Part shown: positions 22,366-30,003 of the stretch, piece after piece
Layout: each line of letters begins with the position of its first letter
Numbering within the stretch: position 1 is the first letter of the stretch
NCBI RefSeq assembly: GCF_016107325.1
Contig: NZ_RCVT01000001.1
Location: 496,001-560,000, forward strand
Length of the DNA stretch: 64,000 nucleotides
Origin: Sphingomonas sp. MA1305
Lineage (GTDB): Bacteria; Pseudomonadota; Alphaproteobacteria; Sphingomonadales; Sphingomonadaceae
Direction of reading: 5' to 3'
The notes under the pieces: model-generated
What the model saw: the letters and a program-made list of their open reading frames with translations, nothing else
Told to the model about the DNA's origin: nothing
Databases searched by the model: none
Made by a program: the position numbers and the translations under genes

Positions 22366-24337
22366 CCTCGACTCCTGTCTTTGTCGCTGCTGCGCCGGCC
22401 TGTGCGGCCTTGGCGTCGTTGAGATTGGCCTGGCTGGTCTTCACCCGCAGTTCTGCGATGGCCAGCGGGTCGGGCGCCGACTGCTTAGGCATCAGAGCGT
22501 CGATGTTCTCGATGCTCGCCGCCTCAAGGATGCGCCGGTTGATCTCCATGTCGTCGAGACCCTGACCCTTCATGCCAGCCAGCACTTGCGCCTTGGCGAT
22601 CCGTTGCGCGGATGTAACGGCGGTGGGATCAGCCACCGGCTTGATGTCCATGTCGCTGTCACCAAAGTCGCCTTCGAAGTTCGCTGCGGGATCATCCAGC
22701 ACAGCCAGATAGTCGGCCGCAGCCTCTTCCCCGCCGAACTTGGCGAGGTTGGCGAAAAGGATGCTGAATTCGTCGCCTAGCGAACGGTAAACCCGCTTGT
22801 AGATCGCGGTGAAAACCTGCAGCCCCTGTTCGATCAGGGCCAGCGTCGTGCCCACGGGCGCCGTGTTGGGCGCATTGCCCGTCACGATGTCTTTGACGCT
22901 GGTGATGTCCTTCGCGGCCCCCAGCATCAGTTCCAAAAGCTGGAACAAGATTGGCGAGGGGTTCGGGAATGTGCGTTCTACGATGCCGGCGCGAAGATCG
23001 CCGGCCGCGACGCTTACCGTCTTGTACTCACCCGGCATCCACCGGATGGCCTCGTTACGACTGTTTGACTGCAGACGCAGGCCCGATGCGATGAACCCGC
23101 CGCCTGCGATCTGCGCATGCCCCGCGTCCAGCATCTGGTTGATGCTCGCGTTGATCACGTCGCCAAGCTGCTCGACAAGGTGTCCGAAGCCGATGTCGTA
23201 GAAACCGCCCTTGGGGTCGGGCAGGAAACCGTATTTGACGTAGAACCGCTGCCGCTCAATGCGCAGAACGGTCGTGTCGTCATCAGCCAGAACGATGTCA
23301 TCGGGACCGAAATTGGCCTCAATCCGCAGCACCTGAGACGTGGTCTTGTCGATGGTGACGATGTACGGTTCATCCGCGCCGTCGCCGTCCAAATCCAGGA
23401 ACCGGTGCTGCTCTAGCAGCAGGCGAGGGGCCTCAGCGTCGTCACCCTCTGGGGTCAAATCGACGGCGCGATAATCGCCAGCCGCAATCCGCCGCTTGAT
23501 CTGATAGGGATAGACTTCCGGCATGCGCTCGGTGATGCGCGGTGTGGTCTTCAGCGACTTGGCTGACTGCGGAACGATTAGGTCAAGCGCCGGGACATAG
23601 GCGTGGCACTCCTTGCCCTCTTCCCACCAGCACTTCCGGAAGCCGCAGCCGACTATGGGAAGCTGGGTAAGGAGGGCATCGGTGTCCTCCTCCCAATCGT
23701 CCATGCGAAATTCGATGTAAACGTTGAGATAGTCTGCCACGCGATCGGCGCGGGCCTGCTTGGCACCAGGCGGGATCGCCCACATCGGCTCAGGCTGCGG
23801 CATGTCAGGTGCCGGTTGGCCTTCCTGCGCTGGCGGCATCTGCGCTTGTAGACCCTGCAGCGCCTGAGCGGCCTGCTGCTGGGTCATGGTCTTGCCGTTG
23901 AGCTGCACCAGCACATTGCCCTGCTCGTCTTGGGCAGGGCGTCCGCGATCAGACCCGATAACCTTGATCCGGACCATGTCGCCCGGCTTGCAGATTGCTG
24001 GATAGGCACGCGCATTGAACTGCTGCGCTGCTACCGTGAGGATGGGAAAATCGACGTGGGCGTTACGATAGGCCGGCGCGTTAGCCAGCACGACCTTTTC
24101 CTGCGCAGCCCGCTTCAGCGCCTTGCGTACCGTCTCTTCCCATTCTTGGCGGTCGCCTAAGTCGCGCTCATAGTCCTGAACAACGTCGTGCCCAATCGTT
24201 GACAGGGTCTGGTCATCCAGCAGCGCCGACAGGTCACCTCGCGATTGGGCAAGCTGCACCAGCGTTGCCAGCGGCTCCGCACCGCCTGCAGCCTCGTCGG
24301 CCACATCTTCCATTTCGATCGGAGCCGCTGACGCCAT
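22214..24337 (-). CDS. Portal protein
   Basis: 707 residues, the size of P22-type portals. It forms the twelve-subunit ring at the head vertex through which DNA is packaged. Recognisable parts: QEWEETVRKALKRAAQEKVV and APAYRNAHVDFPILTVAAQQF near the start, WEEDTDALLTQLPIVGCGFRKCWW, FYVKYGFLPDPKGGFYDIGFGHLVEQLGDVINASINQMLDAG in the middle, and GNAPNTAPVGTTLALIEQGLQVFTAIYKRVYRSLGDEF in the clip/stem part. The C-terminal 50 residues are low-complexity Gly/Ala. It follows the terminase in the usual order. Confidence 0.88.
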   Translation of the reverse strand: MASAAPIEMEDVADEAAGGAEPLATLVQLAQSRGDLSALLDDQTLSTIGHDVVQDYERDLGDRQEWEETVRKALKRAAQEKVVLANAPAYRNAHVDFPILTVAAQQFNARAYPAICKPGDMVRIKVIGSDRGRPAQDEQGNVLVQLNGKTMTQQQAAQALQGLQAQMPPAQEGQPAPDMPQPEPMWAIPPGAKQARADRVADYLNVYIEFRMDDWEEDTDALLTQLPIVGCGFRKCWWEEGKECHAYVPALDLIVPQSAKSLKTTPRITERMPEVYPYQIKRRIAAGDYRAVDLTPEGDDAEAPRLLLEQHRFLDLDGDGADEPYIVTIDKTTSQVLRIEANFGPDDIVLADDDTTVLRIERQRFYVKYGFLPDPKGGFYDIGFGHLVEQLGDVINASINQMLDAGHAQIAGGGFIASGLRLQSNSRNEAIRWMPGEYKTVSVAAGDLRAGIVERTFPNPSPILFQLLELMLGAAKDITSVKDIVTGNAPNTAPVGTTLALIEQGLQVFTAIYKRVYRSLGDEFSILFANLAKFGGEEAAADYLAVLDDPAANFEGDFGDSDMDIKPVADPTAVTSAQRIAKAQVLAGMKGQGLDDMEINRRILEAASIENIDALMPKQSAPDPLAIAELRVKTSQANLNDAKAAQAGAAATKTGVEVGHSLGESDGYAGRVPGVDAGPADPMGAGGAGNAGEGAGGGMGGSPVGAF

Positions 24338-24639
24338 CAGCCGATGTCGCTGCCAGGGCCGTGGTGATGCGGGTTCGGCTCGGGCTTCTTCTCAGGATGC
24401 TTGATGTCCTGCTTGGCCTGCTTCAGGCCTTCGAACGCGTCCTGCTGCTGCTGGCTGGGCTGCTCCGAGGTATGCTCGGACGGATTGTACGGCTCATCCG
24501 ACACGCCGGCCATCTGCTTCAGCGTCTCGGTGGAGGTGTTGCCTCCGACATGGGCCAGTTCGGTAACCGGGCCGTCCGTGGTTTCGTTGCGCTCCGGTGC
24601 CGCCTTCGTCTTCTCAGGCGTCGTCTTCTTCGTAGCCAT
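24337..24639 (-). CDS. Small disordered protein upstream of portal
   Basis: 100 residues from ATG 24639 with GGAGA 7 bases upstream; the longer reading to 24675 lacks a ribosome site. Very rich in Lys, Glu, Pro, Gln and Thr (MATKKTTPEKTKAAPERNET, SEQPSQQQQDAFEGLKQAKQD), ending in a His/Pro stretch. It looks intrinsically disordered. Its stop overlaps the portal start. Role unknown. Confidence 0.65.
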   Translation of the reverse strand: MATKKTTPEKTKAAPERNETTDGPVTELAHVGGNTSTETLKQMAGVSDEPYNPSEHTSEQPSQQQQDAFEGLKQAKQDIKHPEKKPEPNPHHHGPGSDIG

Positions 24640-24706
24640 GATCCGTCTCCAAGCTTCCCCGCTTGGGCAGACCAATTAGGCTATCGTTGTGCTGGCGTAA
24701 GTTAGC

Positions 24707-24835
24707 TTAATTCGACTGACGCTCCAACTCGTCGATGCGCTTCTGCAACTCGCGCACGTTCTCTTCGAAGCCGGGCATCTTCTTGCGGGCGGCGAGCTTG
24801 GCCTTCAGGGCGTCGAGTTCCTCAGCATTCGTCAT
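24707..24835 (-). CDS. 42-residue coiled-coil phage protein
   Basis: A short ORF with ATG at 24835 that overlaps the end of the upstream gene by 14 bases. The whole product is two amphipathic helices (EELDALKAKLAARKK, then ENVRELQKRIDELERQ) split by a Pro-Gly-Phe turn. The codon pattern, gene-to-gene overlap and lack of any other ORF in this 130-base space support it. Unknown function; possibly a small assembly or packaging partner. Confidence 0.65.
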   Translation of the reverse strand: MTNAEELDALKAKLAARKKMPGFEENVRELQKRIDELERQSN

Positions 24836-25148
24836 AGTCGGTGCACTCCTGAATGACATCCACCGCGGCATCCTCCGCGATCTTGCGAGCGATCATCCCG
24901 TCCATGCCTTGCCTAGCGACGGCGTAGAACAGAGTGTCGGTCATGCCGTCGCCCATCGGGCGGTGGATCGTCTTGTTGCAGCGGCCATCGGCATACACGC
25001 TGATCAGTAAGCACCCCACCATTCGTTCTTTGCGTGGGCCCTCGCAATCGACATGGTCTGCAGCGGCTTCAAGCAGCGTTGCGGCCGGCCCCGACAAGCG
25101 AGGGCGCTTGACCAGCCGCATGCGGTTCGCTCCGATACCGCGGGGCAT
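24822..25148 (-). CDS. Hypothetical phage protein
   Basis: 108 residues starting MPRGIGANRMRLVKRP at an overlap with the previous stop (TGATG); an in-frame start 15 bases earlier is less likely. Middle part reads ADHVDCEGPRKERMVGCLLISVYADGR, and the end is acidic (VIQECTDYDEC). Three to four cysteines could bind metal, but the spacing fits no known finger. It belongs to the coupled run from terminase to portal. Confidence 0.65.
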   Translation of the reverse strand: MPRGIGANRMRLVKRPRLSGPAATLLEAAADHVDCEGPRKERMVGCLLISVYADGRCNKTIHRPMGDGMTDTLFYAVARQGMDGMIARKIAEDAAVDVIQECTDYDEC

Positions 25149-25441
25149 CAGTTGTCCTCCCACAAAGCGCTCTTCCCCTGCGCTACCGCATCAGGCAACG
25201 CCATCATCGCCATATCCAGTGACATGCATCGGGCAGCCAGTACGTTGATGTCCTCGCCATCCCATTTGAAGCCCAATCCATGCGTCCGTTCAGCGATCTT
25301 CATCGTAGCTGCAACGCGCAGTCCGTCGCCATTGGCTGCGGGTAGCAGCCATTCGCGTACCTGATAGTCGTTGTGCCGCGCGCACTCTTGGAAGCGCTTG
25401 CGGACCTCGTCTGTGCCAATGCCGGAGAGAATGTGAAGCAT
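25148..25441 (-). CDS. Hypothetical phage protein after terminase
   Basis: 97 residues, ATG starting on the last base of the TerL stop. LHILSGIGTDEVRKRFQECARHND and LAARCMSLDMAMMALPDA suggest a small helical domain. No family recognised. It could be a packaging accessory, but this is only from position. Confidence 0.65.
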   Translation of the reverse strand: MLHILSGIGTDEVRKRFQECARHNDYQVREWLLPAANGDGLRVAATMKIAERTHGLGFKWDGEDINVLAARCMSLDMAMMALPDAVAQGKSALWEDN

Positions 25442-26754
25442 CAGTAACCTGCGCTGTTAGAGGGGCGGTGATGCTCTTCGGCATACCAGTCGTCGTTGTC
25501 GGCTGCGCGATCGACTAGCAGTGGCTTGGCGATGGCAATCAGGCCGGCAGCGTCTGCACCATGGCTCGACCAGTCATGCTCCGGCCCAAGCCCGATGTCG
25601 CGCTTGTCGTCCTTCTTCTCATGGTATGCTGCCAGCGCCTCGATACCAGGCCCGCACTCGTCCTTGTCGATCCAGACGGACGGGAACAGCCGGCGTAGGG
25701 CCTCGACACGTTGCATCGCCGCGCCCTTACCCTGATTGCGTACGACTTCAGCCTCAAATCCAGCCTCGCGGACATGGTCGACGTACCGCATGGCACTCAG
25801 ATGGTTGGTGTTGGCGCCGTCATGGGGCAAGACGCAGATGCAGCTTTCGTAACCGTTATCGCGCAGCCATTGTAGATGAACGGCAAGGGGCTGTCCCGAT
25901 GCCTCGTAATAGTCGAGCAGCTTCACCCGATCGCCGACAAACTGCACAACCCAGATCGCCGTGTGATCGCGTGTGCCGATGTCCCAGAACGACCATAGCT
26001 GCATCAGGGGATCTACAGTCAGCGACGTGATCCGGCCCTGTGCGCGAGCGAGGGCCAGCGACTGCGCGTAATAGGCCCCCTCCGCCGATGCCTCGTAATC
26101 GCCTTCCCAGACATGCTGGTAGGTATCCGGCCTACGGATCAAGTCCTGCCGTCTTTCGTTCTCTAGAACGGCAGGGAAGGCGGGATTATCGCGCCAATTC
26201 AGTTCGACGATCTTGGCACCATCTGGCGGATCAACGCGGAAGCGCTTGTTGGTCGCGCTGCGGCGGCTGGCGGGGTTCCAGGTGACCCAAATCTCGCTGT
26301 CATGCTCGCGAACTGAAGGGATGGCTACCTGCCATGCCTTGTCGCTGACTGGCTCAGCCTCATCCACCCAGAGGATCTTGATACGAGCCTTGGACTTGAT
26401 GCTGTCGATGTTGCGATCAAGGCCGGCGAACTTGTATTCGATCGTGCCAGCGAGCCCCGTGGTGCGGATGTATTTCTCACCGATGTCGAAGTGAGCCGCT
26501 AGCCAGGGTTCTTCGAAGATCGCCGCCTTGATCTCCGCCATCGAACTCTCATCAAGGCTGTTCATGAACTCGCGGGCGCAAACGATCACGCCGCTGTCGC
26601 CCTGCATCGCCCACTGGTAGGCGCGGACTGCAGTCATCTTGGCGAAGGATCGCGTCTTACCCGATCCACGCCCCCCGTATGCTCCGCGGTAGCGCGCCTC
26701 GCCGACGAATACCGGCCGAAGCTTAGGCGGTAGTGCGATCTGCGCCGTCGCCAC
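25441..26754 (-). CDS. Terminase large subunit
   Basis: 437 residues from a GTG at 26754. The ATPase domain has Walker A GGRGSGKT (27-34) and Walker B ILWVDEAE (127-134, catalytic Glu132); the motif VTWNPASRR follows as the coupling region of PBSX-type terminases. The nuclease domain shows the acidic pattern WSFWDIGTRDHTAIWVVQF, DYYEASG and HDGANT, and ends near HDWSSHGADAA. It packages DNA by a headful or cos mechanism; which one cannot be told. It overlaps the small subunit gene by 32 bases. Confidence 0.93.
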   Translation of the reverse strand: MATAQIALPPKLRPVFVGEARYRGAYGGRGSGKTRSFAKMTAVRAYQWAMQGDSGVIVCAREFMNSLDESSMAEIKAAIFEEPWLAAHFDIGEKYIRTTGLAGTIEYKFAGLDRNIDSIKSKARIKILWVDEAEPVSDKAWQVAIPSVREHDSEIWVTWNPASRRSATNKRFRVDPPDGAKIVELNWRDNPAFPAVLENERRQDLIRRPDTYQHVWEGDYEASAEGAYYAQSLALARAQGRITSLTVDPLMQLWSFWDIGTRDHTAIWVVQFVGDRVKLLDYYEASGQPLAVHLQWLRDNGYESCICVLPHDGANTNHLSAMRYVDHVREAGFEAEVVRNQGKGAAMQRVEALRRLFPSVWIDKDECGPGIEALAAYHEKKDDKRDIGLGPEHDWSSHGADAAGLIAIAKPLLVDRAADNDDWYAEEHHRPSNSAGY

Positions 26755-27016
26755 TCTTCAGGTCCACCAGTTCGACGCGCATCACATGACGGATCGGATT
26801 TTCCTCATCACCGGCAACCTGGATCGGCAGCAGCTTGGACGCGAGTTTGTAAAACTCGGTTGGCTCGCCTTGTGCCCAAGCGAGAAAGTGACCGTGATCG
26901 CCACCCGACGCTTCCTGTAACTTGTCATAAACGGACTGGATCGCCGCCTTCATGCTGGCGGTCGTCTTGTTAGGCGTGCCAGCGACACGCCCGCCCGTTT
27001 TTTTACCCCGTGCCAT
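26723..27016 (-). CDS. Probable terminase small subunit
   Basis: 97 residues. The start MARGKKTGGRVAGTPNKTTASMK is the classic beginning of a phage small-terminase or DNA-binding protein family that sits before TerL. The body is helical (IQSVYDKLQEASGGDHGHFLAWAQGEPTEFYKLASKLLPIQV). Such proteins recognise the phage pac or cos site. The ribosome site is weak. Assigned mainly by the N-terminal motif and adjacency. Confidence 0.7.
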   Translation of the reverse strand: MARGKKTGGRVAGTPNKTTASMKAAIQSVYDKLQEASGGDHGHFLAWAQGEPTEFYKLASKLLPIQVAGDEENPIRHVMRVELVDLKSGDGADRTTA

Positions 27017-27036
27017 CTAGATAGGTCTACTTTGGA

Positions 27037-27171
27037 TCACTTCACCCGAACGGTGCTGACAGGCTTCGTCCCCTTACTCTGCGCCAGCTTCTTGGGCTCG
27101 CCGCGCTTCATGCCAGCGGTCACACTGGCGGGCATCGGCTTGGTTGGCTGGCCGTTGATAGTCGTCGACAT
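27037..27171 (-). CDS. 44-residue basic phage protein
   Basis: A short ORF with an excellent AAGGAGA ribosome site 7 bases before ATG 27171. Product MSTTINGQPTKPMPASVTAG..., rich in Lys, Thr and Pro with no hydrophobic segment. It stands directly before the terminase genes and could be a small DNA-binding or anti-host protein. No family recognised. Confidence 0.6.
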   Translation of the reverse strand: MSTTINGQPTKPMPASVTAGMKRGEPKKLAQSKGTKPVSTVRVK

Positions 27172-27230
27172 GGTCAATCTCCTTGACTCGTAGATAGCAC
27201 TGCAGGTTGGTAGCGGTCAGTTAGCAAAAG

Positions 27231-27455
27231 TCAGGTGAGGTGGATACGCCTGACACGGCCGGCGCCAGCTCGGCGCAATAGGCCTTGAGCTTCTAGGCAG
27301 CCAACGATGCGACTGACCTCATGCCTAGTACGAATGCCAAGGGTGTCGCAAATCTCCCCGTAGGAAGGCGCACGGCCATTCTGGTGCACCGATGCCTCAA
27401 CGAAGGCCATGACCTCTCTACGGCGCTTTGCCGGGCGTCCACGAAGGTTTCCCAT
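27231..27455 (-). CDS. LexA-type winged-helix DNA-binding protein without peptidase domain
   Basis: 74 residues from ATG 27455 with GGGAGGGG upstream. After a basic arm (NLRGRPAKRRRE) comes the LexA N-terminal fold: VMAFVEASVHQNGRAPSYGEICDTLGIRTRHEVSRIVGCLEAQGLLRR, with the two helices, the recognition helix and the wing (GRVRRIHL). The S24 cleavage domain is absent, so it cannot self-cleave. It is the last regulator before the terminase and virion genes, so it may time late expression (inference). Confidence 0.75.
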   Translation of the reverse strand: MGNLRGRPAKRRREVMAFVEASVHQNGRAPSYGEICDTLGIRTRHEVSRIVGCLEAQGLLRRAGAGRVRRIHLT

Positions 27456-27456
27456 C

Positions 27457-27651
27457 CTACCCCTCCCTTTCGAAGTGTGAGCTGACCTGATTGAGCAGGG
27501 CGTGTGCGTGCTCGACGCCAACATCGCTGACGACGTAGCGGAGGATGTCTGCGTGGGAGTGCTGATCGGTGATGATCAGCGCGCCGTCCGAGCCAGCGGT
27601 GTACGTCAAGCCTGGCGCGAGGACGAGCAGCGGCGTTGTGATCTCCCCCAT
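27457..27651 (-). CDS. Hypothetical 64-residue phage protein
   Basis: MGEITTPLLVLAPGLTYTAG then helical (HADILRYVVSDVGVEHAHALLNQV). ATG 27651 has GGGGAGA upstream; its TGA is followed after one base by the leader of the LexA-like gene. No family. Sits in the coupled early-left run. Confidence 0.6.
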   Translation of the reverse strand: MGEITTPLLVLAPGLTYTAGSDGALIITDQHSHADILRYVVSDVGVEHAHALLNQVSSHFEREG

Positions 27652-27653
27652 TG

Positions 27654-27824
27654 TTACTCTCCCCTTTCGACGTGTGAGTGGCGGGCGTCACACGGGCAGT
27701 TGTCGTAATCTTCACGGCATTTAGGGCAGCCCTCGCCAGTCGACCCTGTTGGACGCACCCGACGGTCAGGCGGAGGTGGCGCCATCAAACCTGCAGCAGC
27801 CAGCACGAAAGCGATTTTCCTCAT
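27654..27824 (-). CDS. Small Cys-rich phage protein
   Basis: 56 residues; ATG at 27824 overlaps the upstream stop as ATGA. A hydrophobic N-terminus (MRKIAFVLAAAGLMA) could be a signal peptide or membrane anchor; then a Pro/Arg stretch and CPKCREDYDNCPCD, a four-Cys cluster likely to bind zinc. If exported, the cysteines could form disulfides instead. Function unknown. Confidence 0.65.
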   Translation of the reverse strand: MRKIAFVLAAAGLMAPPPPDRRVRPTGSTGEGCPKCREDYDNCPCDARHSHVERGE

Positions 27825-28387
27825 GCCGCGTCTCCCCGCTCAAGAGCACGGCCGCGTTTTATGGCGGCGAGACGGCCGCGCACCGGCACAGTCTGGTCGC
27901 ACCGGCCCGCGACGATCGCTTGAGCGGCAGCCTCTCCCTCCAAAGGCTCGCCGTCATCAGTCGTGACAAGCGTGCTGATCATTGCGGTGTGAACCGAAGC
28001 CAAGAGATCGTCTGCCGCCATCTCACGGGCGATCAGCAAATCCCCATCTACCGGATCAAGCAGGGCGACGATGGCGCGGAACTCGGCTTCAACCGACAGG
28101 TTAGGACCAACCGCATCATCATACATCATGATCTTGCCCGCGACGTGTCTGCGGATTGCCGCCTCCATCCGCTCCCTGACCTCGTTGGTGGGGGTGGGGA
28201 CGTTGCGGATGCGCCAGGGGCTCGCGGTCTGACCGCTGTGAGTAGCCCACGTGTAATCGTAGCCAATGTCACCTTCGATGCGGTGGCTATCACGTTCATG
28301 ACGAGTTGCGACAACGGGCACCACCCGCCCATCCTCATGGACCGCCTCGATCGCAGCGCCCCAGTCGACCTTCGTATCTTGGGTCAT
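27821..28387 (-). CDS. Hypothetical phage protein
   Basis: 188 residues. Two parts: an N-terminal beta-rich module (GAAIEAVHEDGRVVPVVA, DSHRIEGDIGYDYTWAT...WRIRNVP) resembling small phage proteins that start with AIEAVH..GRV, and a helical C-terminal half (residues 75-188) with acidic character. Start is the ATG overlapping the RMF-like stop. No catalytic motif. Confidence 0.7.
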   Translation of the reverse strand: MTQDTKVDWGAAIEAVHEDGRVVPVVATRHERDSHRIEGDIGYDYTWATHSGQTASPWRIRNVPTPTNEVRERMEAAIRRHVAGKIMMYDDAVGPNLSVEAEFRAIVALLDPVDGDLLIAREMAADDLLASVHTAMISTLVTTDDGEPLEGEAAAQAIVAGRCDQTVPVRGRLAAIKRGRALERGDAA

Positions 28388-28545
28388 TGTGCTGCCCCCC
28401 GAAGCACGAGCGGTTCAGTGGCGCAGCGATAGCCATCCATCCAATCGCGCCGGTACACACTGGTCCAAGGATATGGGCAGGCGGTTTGCGGTTTCTTCGC
28501 TGCACCGGCGTTCCAGCCAGCTTGCCATCGGCTATCGTAGCTCAT
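28384..28545 (-). CDS. RMF-like (ribosome modulation factor family) small protein
   Basis: 53 residues; ATG 28545 overlaps the upstream stop (ATGA) and follows a GGAGGATGGG site. The pattern GWNAG, then CPYPW, then RRDWMDGYRCA is that of RMF, which dimerises 70S ribosomes in starved enterobacteria (the E. coli form has GYQAG, CPY and WLGGWREA at the same spacing). The short basic N-terminus of RMF is missing. A phage copy might bind ribosomes or rRNA, but this is inference from sequence pattern only. Confidence 0.7.
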   Translation of the reverse strand: MSYDSRWQAGWNAGAAKKPQTACPYPWTSVYRRDWMDGYRCATEPLVLRGAAQ

Positions 28546-28862
28546 TCCCCATCCTCCTTGGTCTTTGTCTCTTGGGTGGGGAGGGCTTTGGCGCGTGCCT
28601 CAGCGACAGCTACTTTTGCAGCGACAAGGTCCCCCGATAGTGACCGATAAGCCTCGACTTGATCCCAATCGCAGAAATGGTCGTCACGATTTTCGTCATC
28701 GAATACCTGATGCTCGCAATTCCACGGCCGAAGACACAGCTCGCCTTTGTAGAGAACGAGACAGTCGACGTATTCGTAGTGGTATACGCCCGGCTTAGCA
28801 GGCATATCGGCTAGGCTTCGCGGCACGATCCACTCCCCCGGCGTATGCGCCATCTCCTTCAT
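28542..28862 (-). CDS. Hypothetical phage protein
   Basis: 106 residues from ATG 28862 (AGGAGA 8 bases upstream). HTPGEWIVPRSLADMPAKPG at the start resembles a common group of small phage proteins beginning HTPGPW. Rich in aromatic and acidic residues with four Cys (residues 34-64) and a helical Ala/Lys C-terminus. Function unknown. Confidence 0.7.
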   Translation of the reverse strand: MKEMAHTPGEWIVPRSLADMPAKPGVYHYEYVDCLVLYKGELCLRPWNCEHQVFDDENRDDHFCDWDQVEAYRSLSGDLVAAKVAVAEARAKALPTQETKTKEDGE

Positions 28863-28973
28863 CGTGTTGTCTCCTGAGAATACAGTGGGTTAGGGCGCGT
28901 CGTTCCGACCGCGCTCTCATCTGCGACGGAGCCACTGCGTGTCTCCGCCCTTCGGGTTTCGATCGCTCGCGCG

Positions 28974-29147
28974 TCACGGCTTGCACGGCTGCCAGTCGAG
29001 GATGTCGAAGGCGAAGGACGGCGGGTATTTCGGGTCGTCCAGCGTCCAGCGATATTTGGCCGGGTCGATGCCGCGGACGATGATGCCGTTGCGAAAGCGG
29101 ATGTCGACCAGCTCATGCCGTGGCGGCGTTCCTGTGTTTGCTGGCAT
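28974..29147 (-). CDS. 57-residue phage protein
   Basis: Short ORF starting MPANTGTPPRHELVDIRFRNG just after the stop of the HNH/replication gene (TGACATG). A compact beta-type sequence (IRFRNGIIVRGIDPAKYRW) ends FDILDWQPCKP. This frame has sensible composition, whereas the overlapping frame is Ser/Arg low-complexity and was discarded. About 110 bases follow without a convincing gene. Function unknown. Confidence 0.65.
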   Translation of the reverse strand: MPANTGTPPRHELVDIRFRNGIIVRGIDPAKYRWTLDDPKYPPSFAFDILDWQPCKP

Positions 29148-29148
29148 G

Positions 29149-30003
29149 TCATGCTGCCTGGCGCCGGAGAATGTGCTGGATTAGATCGGTCGGCGCTCCT
29201 GAGGCCGGCGGAGCCAGCGGCTTGCGGGGCATCAGCTCCAAGGCCTTCTGGAAATTCTCCGGGCTTTTCAGCAGCCAGCCGAGGTTTGCGGTCCAGCCGC
29301 GGTCGTTCTTGCCGCAGTGGAAGTCGCTCGCGCCGACGTTGCGGATCGCCTCGAACACCTCCGCTTCGGTGTGTTCCTTCAGCCTCAGGCTCAGCGATTT
29401 GCGGCGACCGGCGTCCAGAGGCTTGGCAGTGGTCGCGCCTCGCTTCCCCGGTCCCTCGTTCCAAGCTTCGACAACGCGCTCGGCAAGCGGGCAAGGCGCT
29501 TCAGCGCCAGTGGTGGGGTTAGGAAGGGGGTTAGAATATATATCATTGGGGGAAACCTCAGGGGAGGTGTCCACTTTGTCCTTGGACTGTCCGCGGACAG
29601 TTCGGACATCCTTGGAAGGTCCCTTCTTTTCGGCGCGTTCAGCCCGCTTCCGCTCACGATCGCGAGCGCGGCGGTCGCTCAAAACGCGCCATTCTTCACC
29701 TTGGCGATCACGCTTTGCGCGGTTGCACGACTGGCAAGCCACGATGACGTTTTCGAGGACATTTTCACCGCCAGCAGCGCGTGGAACGATGTGGTCAATC
29801 TCAAACGGACCGGCCTCAGTGCCGCAATATCCGCAGCACTCACCGTCACGCTCAAAAGCCATTTGGCGCAGTTTCGCCCACGGCACTTGGCGAGCGATCT
29901 TTGCCTGTTCTGCTGCCATGTCCGCCTTCAGGATCACGGCCAGCTGCTCGGCGGTCATGCCGGTCGCCACCAAGGCGTCAAGGACCTCTGCTGACAGGCT
30001 CAT
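29149..30003 (-). CDS. HNH-domain protein fused to a phage replication C-terminal domain
   Basis: 284 residues; ATG at 30003 overlaps the DnaB stop (ATGA). An N-terminal helical part is followed by an HNH nuclease motif: FERDGECCGYCG (CxxC), FEIDHIVPRAAGG and NVIVACQSCNRAKRD. After a charged linker (about 115-185) comes a C-terminal block (LAERVVEAWNEGPG ... LSLRLKEHTEAEVFEAIRNVGASDFHCG ... RGWTANLGWLLKSPENFQKALEL) typical of phage replication initiators and DnaD-like helicase loaders. With DnaB next to it, it likely serves in replication start; the HNH may nick DNA or only bind zinc. Confidence 0.75.
   Translation of the reverse strand: MSLSAEVLDALVATGMTAEQLAVILKADMAAEQAKIARQVPWAKLRQMAFERDGECCGYCGTEAGPFEIDHIVPRAAGGENVLENVIVACQSCNRAKRDRQGEEWRVLSDRRARDRERKRAERAEKKGPSKDVRTVRGQSKDKVDTSPEVSPNDIYSNPLPNPTTGAEAPCPLAERVVEAWNEGPGKRGATTAKPLDAGRRKSLSLRLKEHTEAEVFEAIRNVGASDFHCGKNDRGWTANLGWLLKSPENFQKALELMPRKPLAPPASGAPTDLIQHILRRQAA

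Noticed and set aside
28863..28973. Possible small basic ORF between two early-left genes
   Set aside because: Reads as low-complexity Arg/Ser in every frame with no ribosome site; treated as a short untranslated gap.
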